From Prevotella sp. (GTDB lineage: Bacteria; Bacteroidota; Bacteroidia; Bacteroidales; Bacteroidaceae), in contig JAGAAJ010000062.1 of the NCBI GenBank assembly GCA_017615355.1, positions 1 to 64,000 on the forward strand: a stretch of 64,000 nucleotides of DNA. The letters are read 5' to 3'. The position numbers and the translations under genes are program-made. Position 1 is the first letter of the stretch. Each line of letters begins with the position of its first letter. Positions 9,501 to 17,474 of this stretch are shown here, one piece after another. A model generated the notes under the pieces. The model searched no databases. It had not been told where the DNA came from and saw nothing but the letters and a program-made list of their open reading frames with translations.

Positions 9501-9585
9501 ATCCAAGGGTGCGCAGCTCGTCGGTATATATTCGGTCAGACGGCATAAACTGTCTGAGCTCTGATAAGAATTCTTTGTTCATCAT
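6517..9585 (-). CDS. FAD- and Fe-S-dependent D-lactate / D-2-hydroxyacid dehydrogenase
   Basis: A 1022-residue multidomain flavoprotein of the YdiJ/Dld-II type. An N-terminal FAD-binding domain (FTFRAAGTSLSGQSC, GGIVVNNASGMNCGVH) is followed by the FAD-oxidase C-terminal domain (IYGHAFEGNYHFILN, KAEHGTGRNMAPFVKYEWG). A ferredoxin-like dicluster comes next (CIECGFCEVNCMSCG, then CATDGLCSTSCPMK), and two CCG cysteine-rich domains close the protein (RMCCGQIWESKG; VGCCGFAGDRGFTFPELNRYG). Its place 33 bp after an LldP permease supports D-lactate oxidation feeding the quinone pool, though YdiJ relatives can act on D-2-hydroxyglutarate. An echo-repeat insert (SSLNSQLK, about 7221-7260) sits between the Fe-S part and the first CCG domain. 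Confidence 0.9.
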   Translation of the reverse strand: MMNKEFLSELRQFMPSDRIYTDELRTLGWGTDASFYRQIPKVVLRSDGEEEISRIVGLCRKYQLPFTFRAAGTSLSGQSCTDSVLIVAGKHWEKYRLADDHETITLQPGIVGARVNQILKPFGRVFPPDPASIGSAMVGGIVVNNASGMNCGVHANSDRMLVSARIILTDGTVLDTGDETSRETFRKSHPEFIAKIEALRDQVRADEELHARILKKYSIKNVTGLNLRPLVAYDDPFDIIAHSIVGSEGTLAFLSEVTMKTLRDYPFKASAMVYFMTMCESCEAVVAMKKLKAGDEDLAMSAEQLMVKSAEMLDYKSLSSVDDPVYLQYKKDVDAGRIEGVAPGDYHNLTAILTETKAVTHEQLLEKIARIKDCLGQFKLYIPAEFTEDPALYGKYWAIRSGIFPSVGGTRPVGTSCLIEDVAFPIESLPEATVKLQKLIADHGYDDACIYGHAFEGNYHFILNQSFADEHEVARYAEMMRDVARLVVEEYDGSLKAEHGTGRNMAPFVKYEWGEKAYVVMKELKAIFDPDGLLNQGVIFNDDPDCFIKCLKPLPVLDFDFDAVPDGGHYLMDPSLSTAKETIEQVKRANKCIECGFCEVNCMSCGLTLSSRMRIAVQREIRALEATVRASSGSSAGIAAAQRLAKLKKQYKYYGNQTCATDGLCSTSCPMKINTGELTHLIRQMEMNNSKMGYRVGEFAANHMAGIKSGLRVVLDVAHFGHVTLGPKLMTSVCRGMNKMGLPLWTTAMPKKKRQPKPSDLTQFIIERSGLKENTSTAEQSSLNSQLKVVYFPSCINQTMGQSRHGGKKHDLVDEIIQLMAKAGYEVIFPEGMKRMCCGQIWESKGMLDIADRKSAELEAALWKASEEGKYPVLCAQSPCLHRMKKVMHKMKLYEPAEFIMEYLVPRLDFHPIDRHLALHLTCSTREMGVDKDMIALAKLCSTNVFLPEGVGCCGFAGDRGFTFPELNRYGLRKLRPQIEANHIEVGYSNSRTCEIGLETNTGIPYMSIVYLVNECTTPKQK

Positions 9586-9618
9586 ATAGCAAAAATACTC
9601 TTAAGTCTTCATCTTAAC

Positions 9619-11268
9619 TCAGAACACGTGCAGTCCAAGGAACACCATCAGGCCGTTCATCAGAATCCAGAAGATGGCAAAGGGCATCGTCTTGCGCATG
9701 ATATCGCCGTCCTGTCCCTCCATGTTACAAGCGGCGGTAGCAATGGCGATACTCTGCGGTGAGAGCAGCTTGCCGCCCTCCGAGCCGGCGCAGTTGGCGG
9801 CAGCGAGCCAGTTGGTCTCATTGCCGCTGACACCAAAGAACGTACCCTGATTCACTAGTCCCAGGTCGCCGGCGGCTGTAGCCTGCAGCTTGCCAAAGAG
9901 AATATTGGCATTGGTGGCCGAGCCCGTCACGAAGGTGCCGATAGAGCCGATGAGCGGAGCAAAGAACGGGAATATGGCACCAGTCAGCTGCACGAGCCCC
10001 TTGGCAATGTCGTTGGTCATGCCCGTATTGTTCATCAGCATGGCCATCGCCACGAGGCAGCAGATGGTGACCACGGTCTTCTGTAGGTTCACCGTGGTCT
10101 TGGCGAGCAATTTCATCAGATGGCCGAAGCTCAAGCCCTGGATCAGACCGCCGATGACGGCTCCGAGGAAAATCATCAGACCGGCATTCGACAGCCAGCC
10201 GAATTTAAAGGTGTTGCCCGTGATGGGCAGTTCAAACTGTGTCACCAGCGTGCTGCTCAGCAGTTCATTCACAGCCGGCACAATCTTGCTTGAAATCAGG
10301 ATGAAGAAGATGATAAGCCCATACACGCTCCAGGCCTTGAGCGTCTTCGAGAGGCCAAACTTCTTTCGCTCTGTTTGGAGGGAGCTTGCAGTTCCCGTCC
10401 CCTCGTCGGCAACATGCTCTGTTGATGGGGATTTGCAATCCGCGCCCTTGATAAACAGCTTATTATAGATCAGCATGGCGCAGATGGCAGCTACGCTTCC
10501 GAGGATGGCAGGCGTCTCAGGGCCGATGAAATGGGCGCAGCAGAACTGCACGATGATAGAGAAGGTGCCTACGAACAGCGCGATGCTGATGTTCTTCAGA
10601 ATCTTCTTGCGGTCGGTCATCATCAGGATGAGGAACGGCGTGATGTAGAACATCAGCGAGAGTTGTAAAATAATAAATGTGGCCACCTCGCAGAGTTCCT
10701 CAGGCGATGCCACACCGCTGGCCGCCACCTGGTTGGCCAGCGTGGTGGCTGGCAAGCCTACGGCGCCGAAGCCCACAGCCACCGTATTCGCCACCAGACA
10801 GATGACGGCCGAGAACATCGGCTTGAAGCCCAGGCTGATCAAGATGGCAGCAGGGATAGCCACAGCCGTGCCGAAGCCGGCCATACCCTCAAGCACGCCA
10901 CCCAGGCCCCACGTCAGCAGCAGCACCAGCAGCCCCTTGTCGCTGGTCATCTGGATGAACTGCGTCTTGATGGTCTCAATCTCCTTTGTCTCGCAGAGGA
11001 TGTTATAGCTGAAGATGGCAAAGATGATAATCATAATGATGGGGAAGCATGCCTTGAGCAGTCCCTCCACCACCGACCACACGGTGATGCCAACAATGGA
11101 TACGTCAGCGAATTTCTCAGGAACGATTCCCATAGCGGGAGCGGCAAACAAGGCCAGAACGATGGTTACGATCAGCGTAACGATGGCACTTTTGTAGCCA
11201 GACACTTTAAATCCCATCATCAGCACGATAAGTAATAGAATGGGAATAACAGAGACGAGTGCAGTCAT
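9619..11268 (-). CDS. lldP: L-lactate permease family transporter
   Basis: A 549-residue inner-membrane protein with about 12-14 hydrophobic segments. LldP/LctP signatures include LLTWGLGGVLEGMAGFGTAVAIPAAILISLGF, VGFGAVGLPATTLANQV, and near the C-terminus FVTGSATNANILFGKLQ and SGNETNWLAAANCAGSEGGKLLSPQSIAIA. These transporters import lactate or glycolate with protons. A hydrophilic loop (about 10375-10450: CKSPSTEHVADEGTGTASSLQ) carries a near-palindromic GGATTGCAAATCC sequence and looks like an inserted repeat. First gene of the probable lldP-dehydrogenase-porin operon. Confidence 0.92.
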   Translation of the reverse strand: MTALVSVIPILLLIVLMMGFKVSGYKSAIVTLIVTIVLALFAAPAMGIVPEKFADVSIVGITVWSVVEGLLKACFPIIMIIIFAIFSYNILCETKEIETIKTQFIQMTSDKGLLVLLLTWGLGGVLEGMAGFGTAVAIPAAILISLGFKPMFSAVICLVANTVAVGFGAVGLPATTLANQVAASGVASPEELCEVATFIILQLSLMFYITPFLILMMTDRKKILKNISIALFVGTFSIIVQFCCAHFIGPETPAILGSVAAICAMLIYNKLFIKGADCKSPSTEHVADEGTGTASSLQTERKKFGLSKTLKAWSVYGLIIFFILISSKIVPAVNELLSSTLVTQFELPITGNTFKFGWLSNAGLMIFLGAVIGGLIQGLSFGHLMKLLAKTTVNLQKTVVTICCLVAMAMLMNNTGMTNDIAKGLVQLTGAIFPFFAPLIGSIGTFVTGSATNANILFGKLQATAAGDLGLVNQGTFFGVSGNETNWLAAANCAGSEGGKLLSPQSIAIATAACNMEGQDGDIMRKTMPFAIFWILMNGLMVFLGLHVF

Positions 11269-11298
11269 AGGTTATTAGTTTTTAATGTATTTCGGCTA

Positions 11299-11306
11299 CA
11301 AAGATA
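11299..11306 (-). promoter_or_regulatory. Promoter -7 box for the lactate operon
   Basis: TATCTTTG on the minus strand, 30 bp upstream of the lldP ATG. The 117-bp gap to cyuA holds nothing else recognisable. Confidence 0.65.
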
Positions 11307-11385
11307 ATACTTTATTTGCAAAAACGCAAGAAAAAGTTTCAAAAATATAACAATTGATTGATGTTACTCGGAAATGCCACAAGGC

Positions 11386-12663
11386 TTAACAACCTTTGGT
11401 AGTCATAATCCTTAATACCATCTCGTCTGTCGGACCCATACCGTTGGCACCGATGGCTGTGAGATTGCGGATGCTCTTATCCACGCTGTCATCGACGATG
11501 CCCTCCTGAGAGCTGACGCACTTGCCCTCCATCGAGAGCAGGGCGGAAAGGACGGCGGTGGAGACGCCGCTGGTAATCTTCAGCGAACACGAAGGCTTGG
11601 CGCCGTCGCAAATCATTCCTGTCAAATTCGCCACCATATTCTTTACCGAGGCACAGATGCGGTCGTAGTCGCCACCCATCAGGTAGGTGATGCCTACGCT
11701 ACTGCCAATCGAAGCCACGACACAGCCGCAGAGAGCAGACAACGTACCCAGCGACTGCTTGATATAGATGGCGGTAAGATGGCTGAGCATCAGGGCCCTG
11801 ATGAGCTCTTCCTCGGTATTCTCATTTTCCTTGGCATAGACACACACAGGATTAGTGGCACAGATACCCTGGTTGCCACTGCCGCTGTTGGACATCACGG
11901 GAATCATCGCCCCACCCATGCGGGCATCGCAGGCAGAGGCGGTACGGGCGATGATGTGGCAGAAGATGCTATTGCCGAAGATTCCCTTCGAGAGGGGCCG
12001 GTCGATGGTCTTGCCGAGGTTGTGACCGTAGTTGCCCTTCAAAGCCTCGCGCGCCGCGTTCATATTATAGGTACGCGTCTCCTCGATGAAACGAATCTCC
12101 TCCAAGGGAGCGGTAGTGGCGAAGTCGTAGACAAGGCGAAGGGAGAGATTTGGCTCACCGCCGTCGTTCTCCTCCCTTGTAGGGGATGGGAGGGGAGTAG
12201 CCGCGTCATCATCTACGAAGTGGGTATGGCTTCCTGCAATGATGGCAGTTGCACTCTTATCGTTGGCTTCTGCGATGATTTCCACATACAATTTCTCTGT
12301 GATTCCCTCCTTCAACCGGATGTCGATACGGCCCTCGTTGACGAAACGTTTCCCTTCTTCCAAAGTATCAGGCGTAAGGTCTTTCAGCACCTCCAGTTGG
12401 TATTCGCTCTTGCCAATGAGCGCACCCAAGGCAATAGCAATAGGCAGGCCCGTCATTCCCGTTCCCGGGATGCCCACACCCATCGCATTCTTAAGGATGT
12501 TGGCACTCAGCAGGGCCGTGACATGCGCAGGTCGCTGTCCCAGTTTCTCCGTAGCCTTTGCGGTACATAGTGCCACACACATCGGTTCAGTACAACCAAT
12601 GGCAGGTACCACTTCTTCATGCACTAAAGCGATGATTCGCTCGCGGGTTTCCTTGTCTATCAT
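11386..12663 (-). CDS. cyuA: L-cysteine desulfidase / serine dehydratase alpha-like (UPF0597, YhaM/CyuA)
   Basis: A 425-residue cytoplasmic enzyme. The family's Fe-S cysteine motifs are all present: EVVPAIGCTEPMC near residue 25, LSALCGCVVASIGSS, and LTGMICDGAKPSCSLKITSG. The glycine-rich NAMGVGIPGTGMTGLPIAIALGAL and NSGSGNQGI match the SdaA-like core. CyuA-type enzymes break L-cysteine into pyruvate, ammonia and sulfide. A PLPSPTREEN peptide encoded at about 12150-12205 is an in-frame repeat insertion in a surface region. The start lies 6 bp after the dsbD stop, so the two are probably co-transcribed. Confidence 0.85.
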   Translation of the reverse strand: MIDKETRERIIALVHEEVVPAIGCTEPMCVALCTAKATEKLGQRPAHVTALLSANILKNAMGVGIPGTGMTGLPIAIALGALIGKSEYQLEVLKDLTPDTLEEGKRFVNEGRIDIRLKEGITEKLYVEIIAEANDKSATAIIAGSHTHFVDDDAATPLPSPTREENDGGEPNLSLRLVYDFATTAPLEEIRFIEETRTYNMNAAREALKGNYGHNLGKTIDRPLSKGIFGNSIFCHIIARTASACDARMGGAMIPVMSNSGSGNQGICATNPVCVYAKENENTEEELIRALMLSHLTAIYIKQSLGTLSALCGCVVASIGSSVGITYLMGGDYDRICASVKNMVANLTGMICDGAKPSCSLKITSGVSTAVLSALLSMEGKCVSSQEGIVDDSVDKSIRNLTAIGANGMGPTDEMVLRIMTTKGC

Positions 12664-12669
12664 AGCTGA

Positions 12670-14775
12670 TTATCGGTTATTTGCGGAAAAATTCTTCAGA
12701 CCCGTTTCAAGGAACTCAACATAGGCGTCTATGTCTTCGTCATAGGAGCGAAGGGCGTTCAGCGGCTTACCTGTAACAGGGTCGAGGAGCACGTAGAAGG
12801 GTTGCGTATTGGCGCCAATCTTCAAACGCTCCAAGTAACTCCACTTATCGCCCACAGTACGCAGTTTGCGTGTGGTACCATCGACATCGGTCACCTCAAT
12901 GGGTTCGGGCAACGCCGTCTTGTCGTCAACATACAGAGAAATGAGCACATACTTGTCGTTGAGCAAATCACGTACCGTCTGATCAGTCCACACAGCAGCC
13001 TCCATCTTGCGACAGTTCACACAGCCAAAGCCGGTGAAGTCAACCATCACGGGCTTACCTTCGGCACATGCGGCAGACATACCTAAATCGTAGTCAGTAT
13101 ATTTTGCCTCAACACTACCCTCATAAAGATTGAAGTCCTGTGTATTCATAGGCGGTGAGAAAGCGCTGATGGCTTTCAGAGGAGCGCCCCACAGACCAGG
13201 CACCATATAGACGGCAAAAGCCAGCGATACCCAGCCAAGGAAGAACTGAGGCACATTGGTCTTGCGCTGATCATCGTCGTGAGGGAACTTCAGCCATCCC
13301 AACAGATAGGCACCCAATAGGGCGAAGAGCACGATCCACAGAGCGAGGAACGTCTCACGGTCGAGCAGATGCCATCCATAGGCCAGATCGGCCACAGAGA
13401 GGAACTTCAGGGCAAAGGCCAACTCGATAAAGCCCAACACAACCTTTACCGTATTCATCCATCCGCCACTTTTCGGAGCCGATTTCAGCAGCGAGGGGAA
13501 CATGGCGAAGAGTGTGAACGGAATGGCCAAGGCGATGGCGAAACCCAACATGCCGATAGTTGGCGCGATGATGTCGCCCTGCGTCGAGACAGCTACCAAC
13601 AAGAAGCCCACAATGGGGCCTGTGCAGGAGAAGGACACCAAGGCCAGCGTGAAGGCCATAAGGAAGATGCTCAGGTATGATTTGAGACTGAAGGATTTCG
13701 CTTTGTGACTGGACCCCTGCAAATCGTCTACTTTTTGGTCAATCCTATTCGACCAGCTGGAGGGCAGCGTCAGCTCAAAGGCTCCGAAGAACGAAGCAGC
13801 GAAGACGATGAGTAACAGGGCAAAGAAGATGTTGAAGATGGCGTTGGTGCTGAGTGCGTTCAGGGCAGAGGCACCGAAGAGCAGCGTCACCAGCAATCCC
13901 AAGAGCACATAGATGACTACGATGCTCAGACCATAGACGAGGGCCTCGCGAATGGTTTTCTTCCTGTCTTTGTTACGTTTGAGGAAGAACGAGACCGTCA
14001 TCGGAATGATGGGCCAGACACAAGGAGTAAGGATGGCCAAGAAGCCTGCTAGCAGACCTTCGAGGAATATCATCCACCACGAGAGGCCCATATCAGTACT
14101 GCCCGCTGAAGAGCCGAAAGCTTTTAGCTCCTCGGTGATGGGTTGCCAAAGGGAGCCCATTCCCTGCCCTTCCACAAAGGATAGAGAAGTGGGAACACTA
14201 TCAGCAGAAGCAATGGTTTCATCCTCTATGACAGAATCTGTTTTAGAGATATCTTCCGCACCTTCGTCTAACGAGGCGGCAACTGTCAACTCATCACTCT
14301 TGGCTTCTTTTTCCTCTACTTGGGGAGTTTCCCCACTCTTATTGAACTCCACCGTCGTGGGCGGCATACACATCTCATCATTGCAAGCACCGAACTCCAG
14401 GTAGCAACTAATGTTGTACTTTGGCTTGGTGAAACGAATCTTCTGTACAAAAGCTCCACGCTGTTCAAAGAATCGAAGTGTAGTGCCGAACATCTCATCA
14501 TACTGTTCTATGACATTACCTCGGGGTTGCAGCTTTCCTTTTAGTTCGACGCCTTCAAGTTTATCGGCGTGAAAAGTAGCTCGTGTAGGCCCGTCATCGG
14601 TGATGTCAGTGGAATAGACATGCCAGCCAGGGTCAATGGTGGCGGTGAAGATGATTTCAGCTTCGTTGCCCTCAAGTAGTTTCAATTCGCTGCTAAAGTG
14701 AATGGGATCAGCCATCTGTGCCCTGCCAACAAGGTATGACATCAGCACAATGACGAAAAAAAAGAATCTCTTCAT
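12670..14775 (-). CDS. dsbD: DsbD-type thiol:disulfide interchange protein
   Basis: A 701-residue protein with a signal peptide ([20 protein letters not shown]). An N-terminal DsbD-alpha-like periplasmic domain has the cysteine pair in [20 protein letters not shown]. After an acidic linker comes a DsbD transmembrane domain of about 8 helices ([17 protein letters not shown] and [19 protein letters not shown] hold the two membrane cysteines), and the C-terminal thioredoxin domain has CxxC in [17 protein letters not shown]. It carries electrons from cytoplasmic thioredoxin to periplasmic thiols. The frame is open upstream to 15090 inside infC; the start at 14775 is chosen by the signal peptide and promoter. 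Followed by cyuA. Confidence 0.92.
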   Translation of the reverse strand: MKRFFFFVIVLMSYLVGRAQMADPIHFSSELKLLEGNEAEIIFTATIDPGWHVYSTDITDDGPTRATFHADKLEGVELKGKLQPRGNVIEQYDEMFGTTLRFFEQRGAFVQKIRFTKPKYNISCYLEFGACNDEMCMPPTTVEFNKSGETPQVEEKEAKSDELTVAASLDEGAEDISKTDSVIEDETIASADSVPTSLSFVEGQGMGSLWQPITEELKAFGSSAGSTDMGLSWWMIFLEGLLAGFLAILTPCVWPIIPMTVSFFLKRNKDRKKTIREALVYGLSIVVIYVLLGLLVTLLFGASALNALSTNAIFNIFFALLLIVFAASFFGAFELTLPSSWSNRIDQKVDDLQGSSHKAKSFSLKSYLSIFLMAFTLALVSFSCTGPIVGFLLVAVSTQGDIIAPTIGMLGFAIALAIPFTLFAMFPSLLKSAPKSGGWMNTVKVVLGFIELAFALKFLSVADLAYGWHLLDRETFLALWIVLFALLGAYLLGWLKFPHDDDQRKTNVPQFFLGWVSLAFAVYMVPGLWGAPLKAISAFSPPMNTQDFNLYEGSVEAKYTDYDLGMSAACAEGKPVMVDFTGFGCVNCRKMEAAVWTDQTVRDLLNDKYVLISLYVDDKTALPEPIEVTDVDGTTRKLRTVGDKWSYLERLKIGANTQPFYVLLDPVTGKPLNALRSYDEDIDAYVEFLETGLKNFSANNR

Positions 14776-14798
14776 GGTTTCATTCTCAATTTTGGCTG

Positions 14799-14806
14799 CA
14801 AAGTTA
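14799..14806 (-). promoter_or_regulatory. Promoter -7 box for dsbD-cyuA
   Basis: TAACTTTG on the minus strand, 23 bp upstream of the dsbD ATG and back-to-back with the infC promoter. Confidence 0.65.
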
Positions 14807-14847
14807 CGAAAAGTCAGAGGTAAAACGAAAAATAATTTGAAATTTAT

Positions 14848-14878
14848 TTTGCGATTTGCGCGTTTTGTCGTAACTTTG
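14848..14878 (+). promoter_or_regulatory. infC: Promoter for infC-rpmI-rplT
   Basis: TTTG at 14848-14851, a 19-bp spacer and TAACTTTG at 14871-14878: a textbook Bacteroidetes primary-sigma promoter. Only 24 bp separate it from the infC ATG, so there is no room for a long attenuating leader. Confidence 0.8.
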
Positions 14879-14902
14879 CAGCCGATTTCGAAAAAACGTT
14901 TG

Positions 14903-15628
14903 ATGAAGATAGACAAAAAACAGAACCAATACCGCACGAATGAGCAGATTCGCGCGCGTGAAGTCCGCATTGTGGGCGAAAGCGGATCAACGGTGATGCC
15001 CACGCGCCAAGCCTTGGATTTGGCACACCAACAGGGTGTAGACCTGGTGGAGATTTCGCCTAACGCAGATCCTCCCGTTTGCCGTCTCATCGACTTTTCG
15101 AAATTCCTCTACCAGCAGAAGAAACGCCAAAAGGAAATGAAAGCCAAGCAAGTGAAGGTGGAGGTAAAAGAGATTCGTTTCGGACCACAGACCGATGAGC
15201 ACGACTACCAGTTCAAGCTGAAGCATGCACAGGAGTTCCTGCAAGATGGTAACAAGGTGCGTGCCTACGTATTCTTCCGCGGACGTAGCATTCTTTTCAA
15301 GGAGCAGGGCGAAGTATTGCTGCTGCGTTTTGCCAATGACTTGGAAGAGGTGGGCAAGGTTGAATCGATGCCGTCACTCGAAGGTAAGAAAATGTTTCTC
15401 TACTTAGCTCCGAAGAAAGCAGGTTCGGCCAAGAAGAGCCAGCAAGCACGCGACCGTGAGGCTGCCGTAGCCGATGAGAAGAAAAGAGAGGAGAGAGGAG
15501 AGAGAAGAGAGGAAAGTGCCGTCCTCGATATTGACACAGAGACACCGGCCAATGGTGGACTGCTGGCCAATGCCAAGATCAGTGCCGATGCGCTGAAAAA
15601 GCTCACTGAGACAGAGAGCCCAGAATAA
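14903..15628 (+). CDS. infC: Translation initiation factor IF-3
   Basis: A 241-residue protein starting [20 protein letters not shown]. The IF3-N domain ([21 protein letters not shown] ... [22 protein letters not shown]) is followed by the linker helix ([22 protein letters not shown]) and IF3-C ([31 protein letters not shown]). It binds the 30S subunit and checks the initiator tRNA. The start is an ordinary ATG. The C-terminal tail is about 50 residues longer than usual and contains echo repeats ([13 protein letters not shown] at about 15478-15520). First gene of the conserved infC-rpmI-rplT operon. Confidence 0.97.
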   Translation: MKIDKKQNQYRTNEQIRAREVRIVGESGSTVMPTRQALDLAHQQGVDLVEISPNADPPVCRLIDFSKFLYQQKKRQKEMKAKQVKVEVKEIRFGPQTDEHDYQFKLKHAQEFLQDGNKVRAYVFFRGRSILFKEQGEVLLLRFANDLEEVGKVESMPSLEGKKMFLYLAPKKAGSAKKSQQARDREAAVADEKKREERGERREESAVLDIDTETPANGGLLANAKISADALKKLTETESPE

Positions 15629-15707
15629 AGAAACAGAAAAAGGTGCGCTGCGCCCGGTATATGCGTTGCCACCGCTTATTTAATAACAATTTAATCAAAC
15701 AAAAAAA

Positions 15708-15905
15708 ATGCCAAAAGTAAAGACAAACTCCGGAGCCAAGAAGAGATTCTCGTTTACCGGAACAGGTAAGGTCAAGAGACACCACGCTTACCACAGCCAC
15801 ATCCTGACAAAGAAGACCAAGAAGCAGAAGCGTAACTTGGTGGGATACGAAATCGTAGACAAGACCAACTTAAAGCAGGTACGTGACCTGTTGTGTCTCC
15901 GCTAA
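15708..15905 (+). CDS. rpmI: 50S ribosomal protein bL35
   Basis: A 65-residue, very basic protein starting [21 protein letters not shown], with the typical [20 protein letters not shown] core. Second gene of the infC operon; a 79-bp spacer with an A-rich run precedes its ATG. Confidence 0.97.
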   Translation: MPKVKTNSGAKKRFSFTGTGKVKRHHAYHSHILTKKTKKQKRNLVGYEIVDKTNLKQVRDLLCLR

Positions 15906-15942
15906 TCAAACCTATTGTCGAACATTAAAATTGTAGAAAACT

Positions 15943-16287
15943 ATGCCAAGATCAGTCAATCATGTTGCATCAAGAGCAAAGCGTAAGCGCATCCTGAAGC
16001 TCACCCGTGGCTACTTTGGAGCCCGCAAGAATGTTTGGACAGTAGCGAAGAACACCTGGGAGAAGGGTTTGACCTATGCCTATCGTGACCGTCGCGCCAA
16101 GAAGCGCAACTTCCGCGCCCTGTGGATTCAGCGTATCAACGCTGCCGCTCGCATGGAAGGTATCAGCTACTCGAAGCTGATGGGCGCCCTTGCTAAGGCC
16201 GGTATTGAAATCAACCGCAAGGTGCTAGCCGACCTCGCCCTGAATAATCCCGAAGCTTTCAAGGCAATCGTGGAGAAGGTGAAGTAA
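15943..16287 (+). CDS. rplT: 50S ribosomal protein bL20
   Basis: A 114-residue basic protein starting [19 protein letters not shown], with the hallmark [29 protein letters not shown] and [17 protein letters not shown] segments. It binds 23S rRNA early in 50S assembly; in many bacteria L20 represses this operon, but no L20-type leader fits upstream of infC here. Last gene before a strong terminator. Confidence 0.97.
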   Translation: MPRSVNHVASRAKRKRILKLTRGYFGARKNVWTVAKNTWEKGLTYAYRDRRAKKRNFRALWIQRINAAARMEGISYSKLMGALAKAGIEINRKVLADLALNNPEAFKAIVEKVK

Positions 16288-16304
16288 GTTGAACGAAGCG
16301 TCAA

Positions 16305-16345
16305 ATTAAAGGAGCTGTGTTTGCAGCTCCTTTAATTATTTATTC
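16305..16345. terminator. Terminator after rplT, shared with the Wzz-like gene
   Basis: Stem TTAAAGGAGCTG / CAGCTCCTTTAA with a TGTTTG loop, then AT-rich sequence; it faces the stop of the convergent gene. Confidence 0.85.
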
Positions 16346-16348
16346 CTC

Positions 16349-17452
16349 TTAGTCTTCGTCATCATCCAAACCAAGCAGCATCTTCACGTGTCCTTCCTTA
16401 TAAATAATGTACGCGGTAGTACCAAGGAATGCCAGGAACATCCATAAAAGACAAATCTTAGCACGGCTTGGAGCCGACTTTTGAACAGGCACTGTTGCAG
16501 GCTGTAGGATTGTGAATGCTGGTCTCTCCTCTTGTAGCTTTGCTTCCGCAGCAATAAGTTGTGCAGCAACCTGAGAATAGGCTTGTTGCTGTAATCCTAA
16601 TTCGGTCTCGAGCTTTGTCTGTTGGCTACGCACACTTTGAAGCTGAACCTTTTGGTTATGGTCACTGAAATAGGCATAGTCATGAAGGGCTTTCTCGTAG
16701 TTCTCTTTGGCTTCTGCAAACAGTGTTTGGTAATATTCCACATCCACTTTTGCCTTACTGGTACGATAATCAGTGATAAACCGCTGTAACTTCTGTTGAA
16801 CGGAATCAGCTATCGTAGCAGCTATGAGTGGATCTTGGTCAATAACACTAATAGTGATAACAAAGGTCTTCTTATCTACGTCGCAAAAAATCAACCTGCC
16901 AATAACACGTTGGATAAAGGTCTGTTCTTTGGTCAGCTGGAAATTATCGACTTCGTTAGCCCCATTTGTACGTTTGTCACTTTTGTCGCCAAAGAGAAAT
17001 GTAAAAACAGCTTTCTTCGCCTTTGACCACCACGGAGATTTTTGCTCATGCAACAAGTAGTCATAATAGGTCATTTCTTTGCTACCATTTTTACGATGCA
17101 CTTTTATAGAGAAAAGTGAGGTGCGAAAGTTGACGCTATTTACCAACTCGGGATAAAGTGAAGGGATAATGGCATCGTCACCGCTCATACCACTTCCTAA
17201 ACTGATACCGAAAGCACTTGCCAACCCTCCTAATGAGCCGCCAGTTCTGCCTTTGGAAACTTCAGGGGCTAACTTAACGGTGCACTTATATGTATTAGGG
17301 ATACCCATGGCATATATCGCTGCCATCACAAACGCGATGGGCAGTACAATAAAGTAAAGCCGCCTGCGCTTCTTCATATCCCGAAAGAGGACTCTGAAAC
17401 TGGACTTTTCCTTACGTGGTTCTATATTCGTCTGTTCTTGTTCGGAATTCAT
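16349..17452 (-). CDS. Wzz-type polysaccharide chain-length determinant / co-polymerase
   Basis: A 367-residue inner-membrane protein. The N-terminus is cytoplasmic and basic (FRDMKKRRRLYF), with TM1 at about 32-50 (IVLPIAFVMAAIYAMGI). A large periplasmic domain contains a coiled-coil region (QTLFAEAKENYEKALHDYAYF ... LGLQQQAYSQVAAQLIAAEAKL). The P-rich ILQPATVPVQKSAPSR motif leads into TM2 (ICLLWMFLAFLGTTAYIIY), and the tail is acidic. This is the Wzz/PCP fold without a fused tyrosine kinase. It starts 22 bp after the Wza-like gene, so the two probably work together in surface polysaccharide export. Confidence 0.88.
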   Translation of the reverse strand: MNSEQEQTNIEPRKEKSSFRVLFRDMKKRRRLYFIVLPIAFVMAAIYAMGIPNTYKCTVKLAPEVSKGRTGGSLGGLASAFGISLGSGMSGDDAIIPSLYPELVNSVNFRTSLFSIKVHRKNGSKEMTYYDYLLHEQKSPWWSKAKKAVFTFLFGDKSDKRTNGANEVDNFQLTKEQTFIQRVIGRLIFCDVDKKTFVITISVIDQDPLIAATIADSVQQKLQRFITDYRTSKAKVDVEYYQTLFAEAKENYEKALHDYAYFSDHNQKVQLQSVRSQQTKLETELGLQQQAYSQVAAQLIAAEAKLQEERPAFTILQPATVPVQKSAPSRAKICLLWMFLAFLGTTAYIIYKEGHVKMLLGLDDDED

Positions 17453-17474
17453 GGCTATTCAGTCTGTTTGTATA

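Noticed and set aside
14879..14902. L20-type leader or attenuator before infC
   Set aside because: Only 24 bp lie between promoter and start codon.
14776..15090. N-terminal extension of the DsbD frame into infC
   Set aside because: It is antisense to infC, has no signal peptide at its start and lies upstream of the dsbD promoter.
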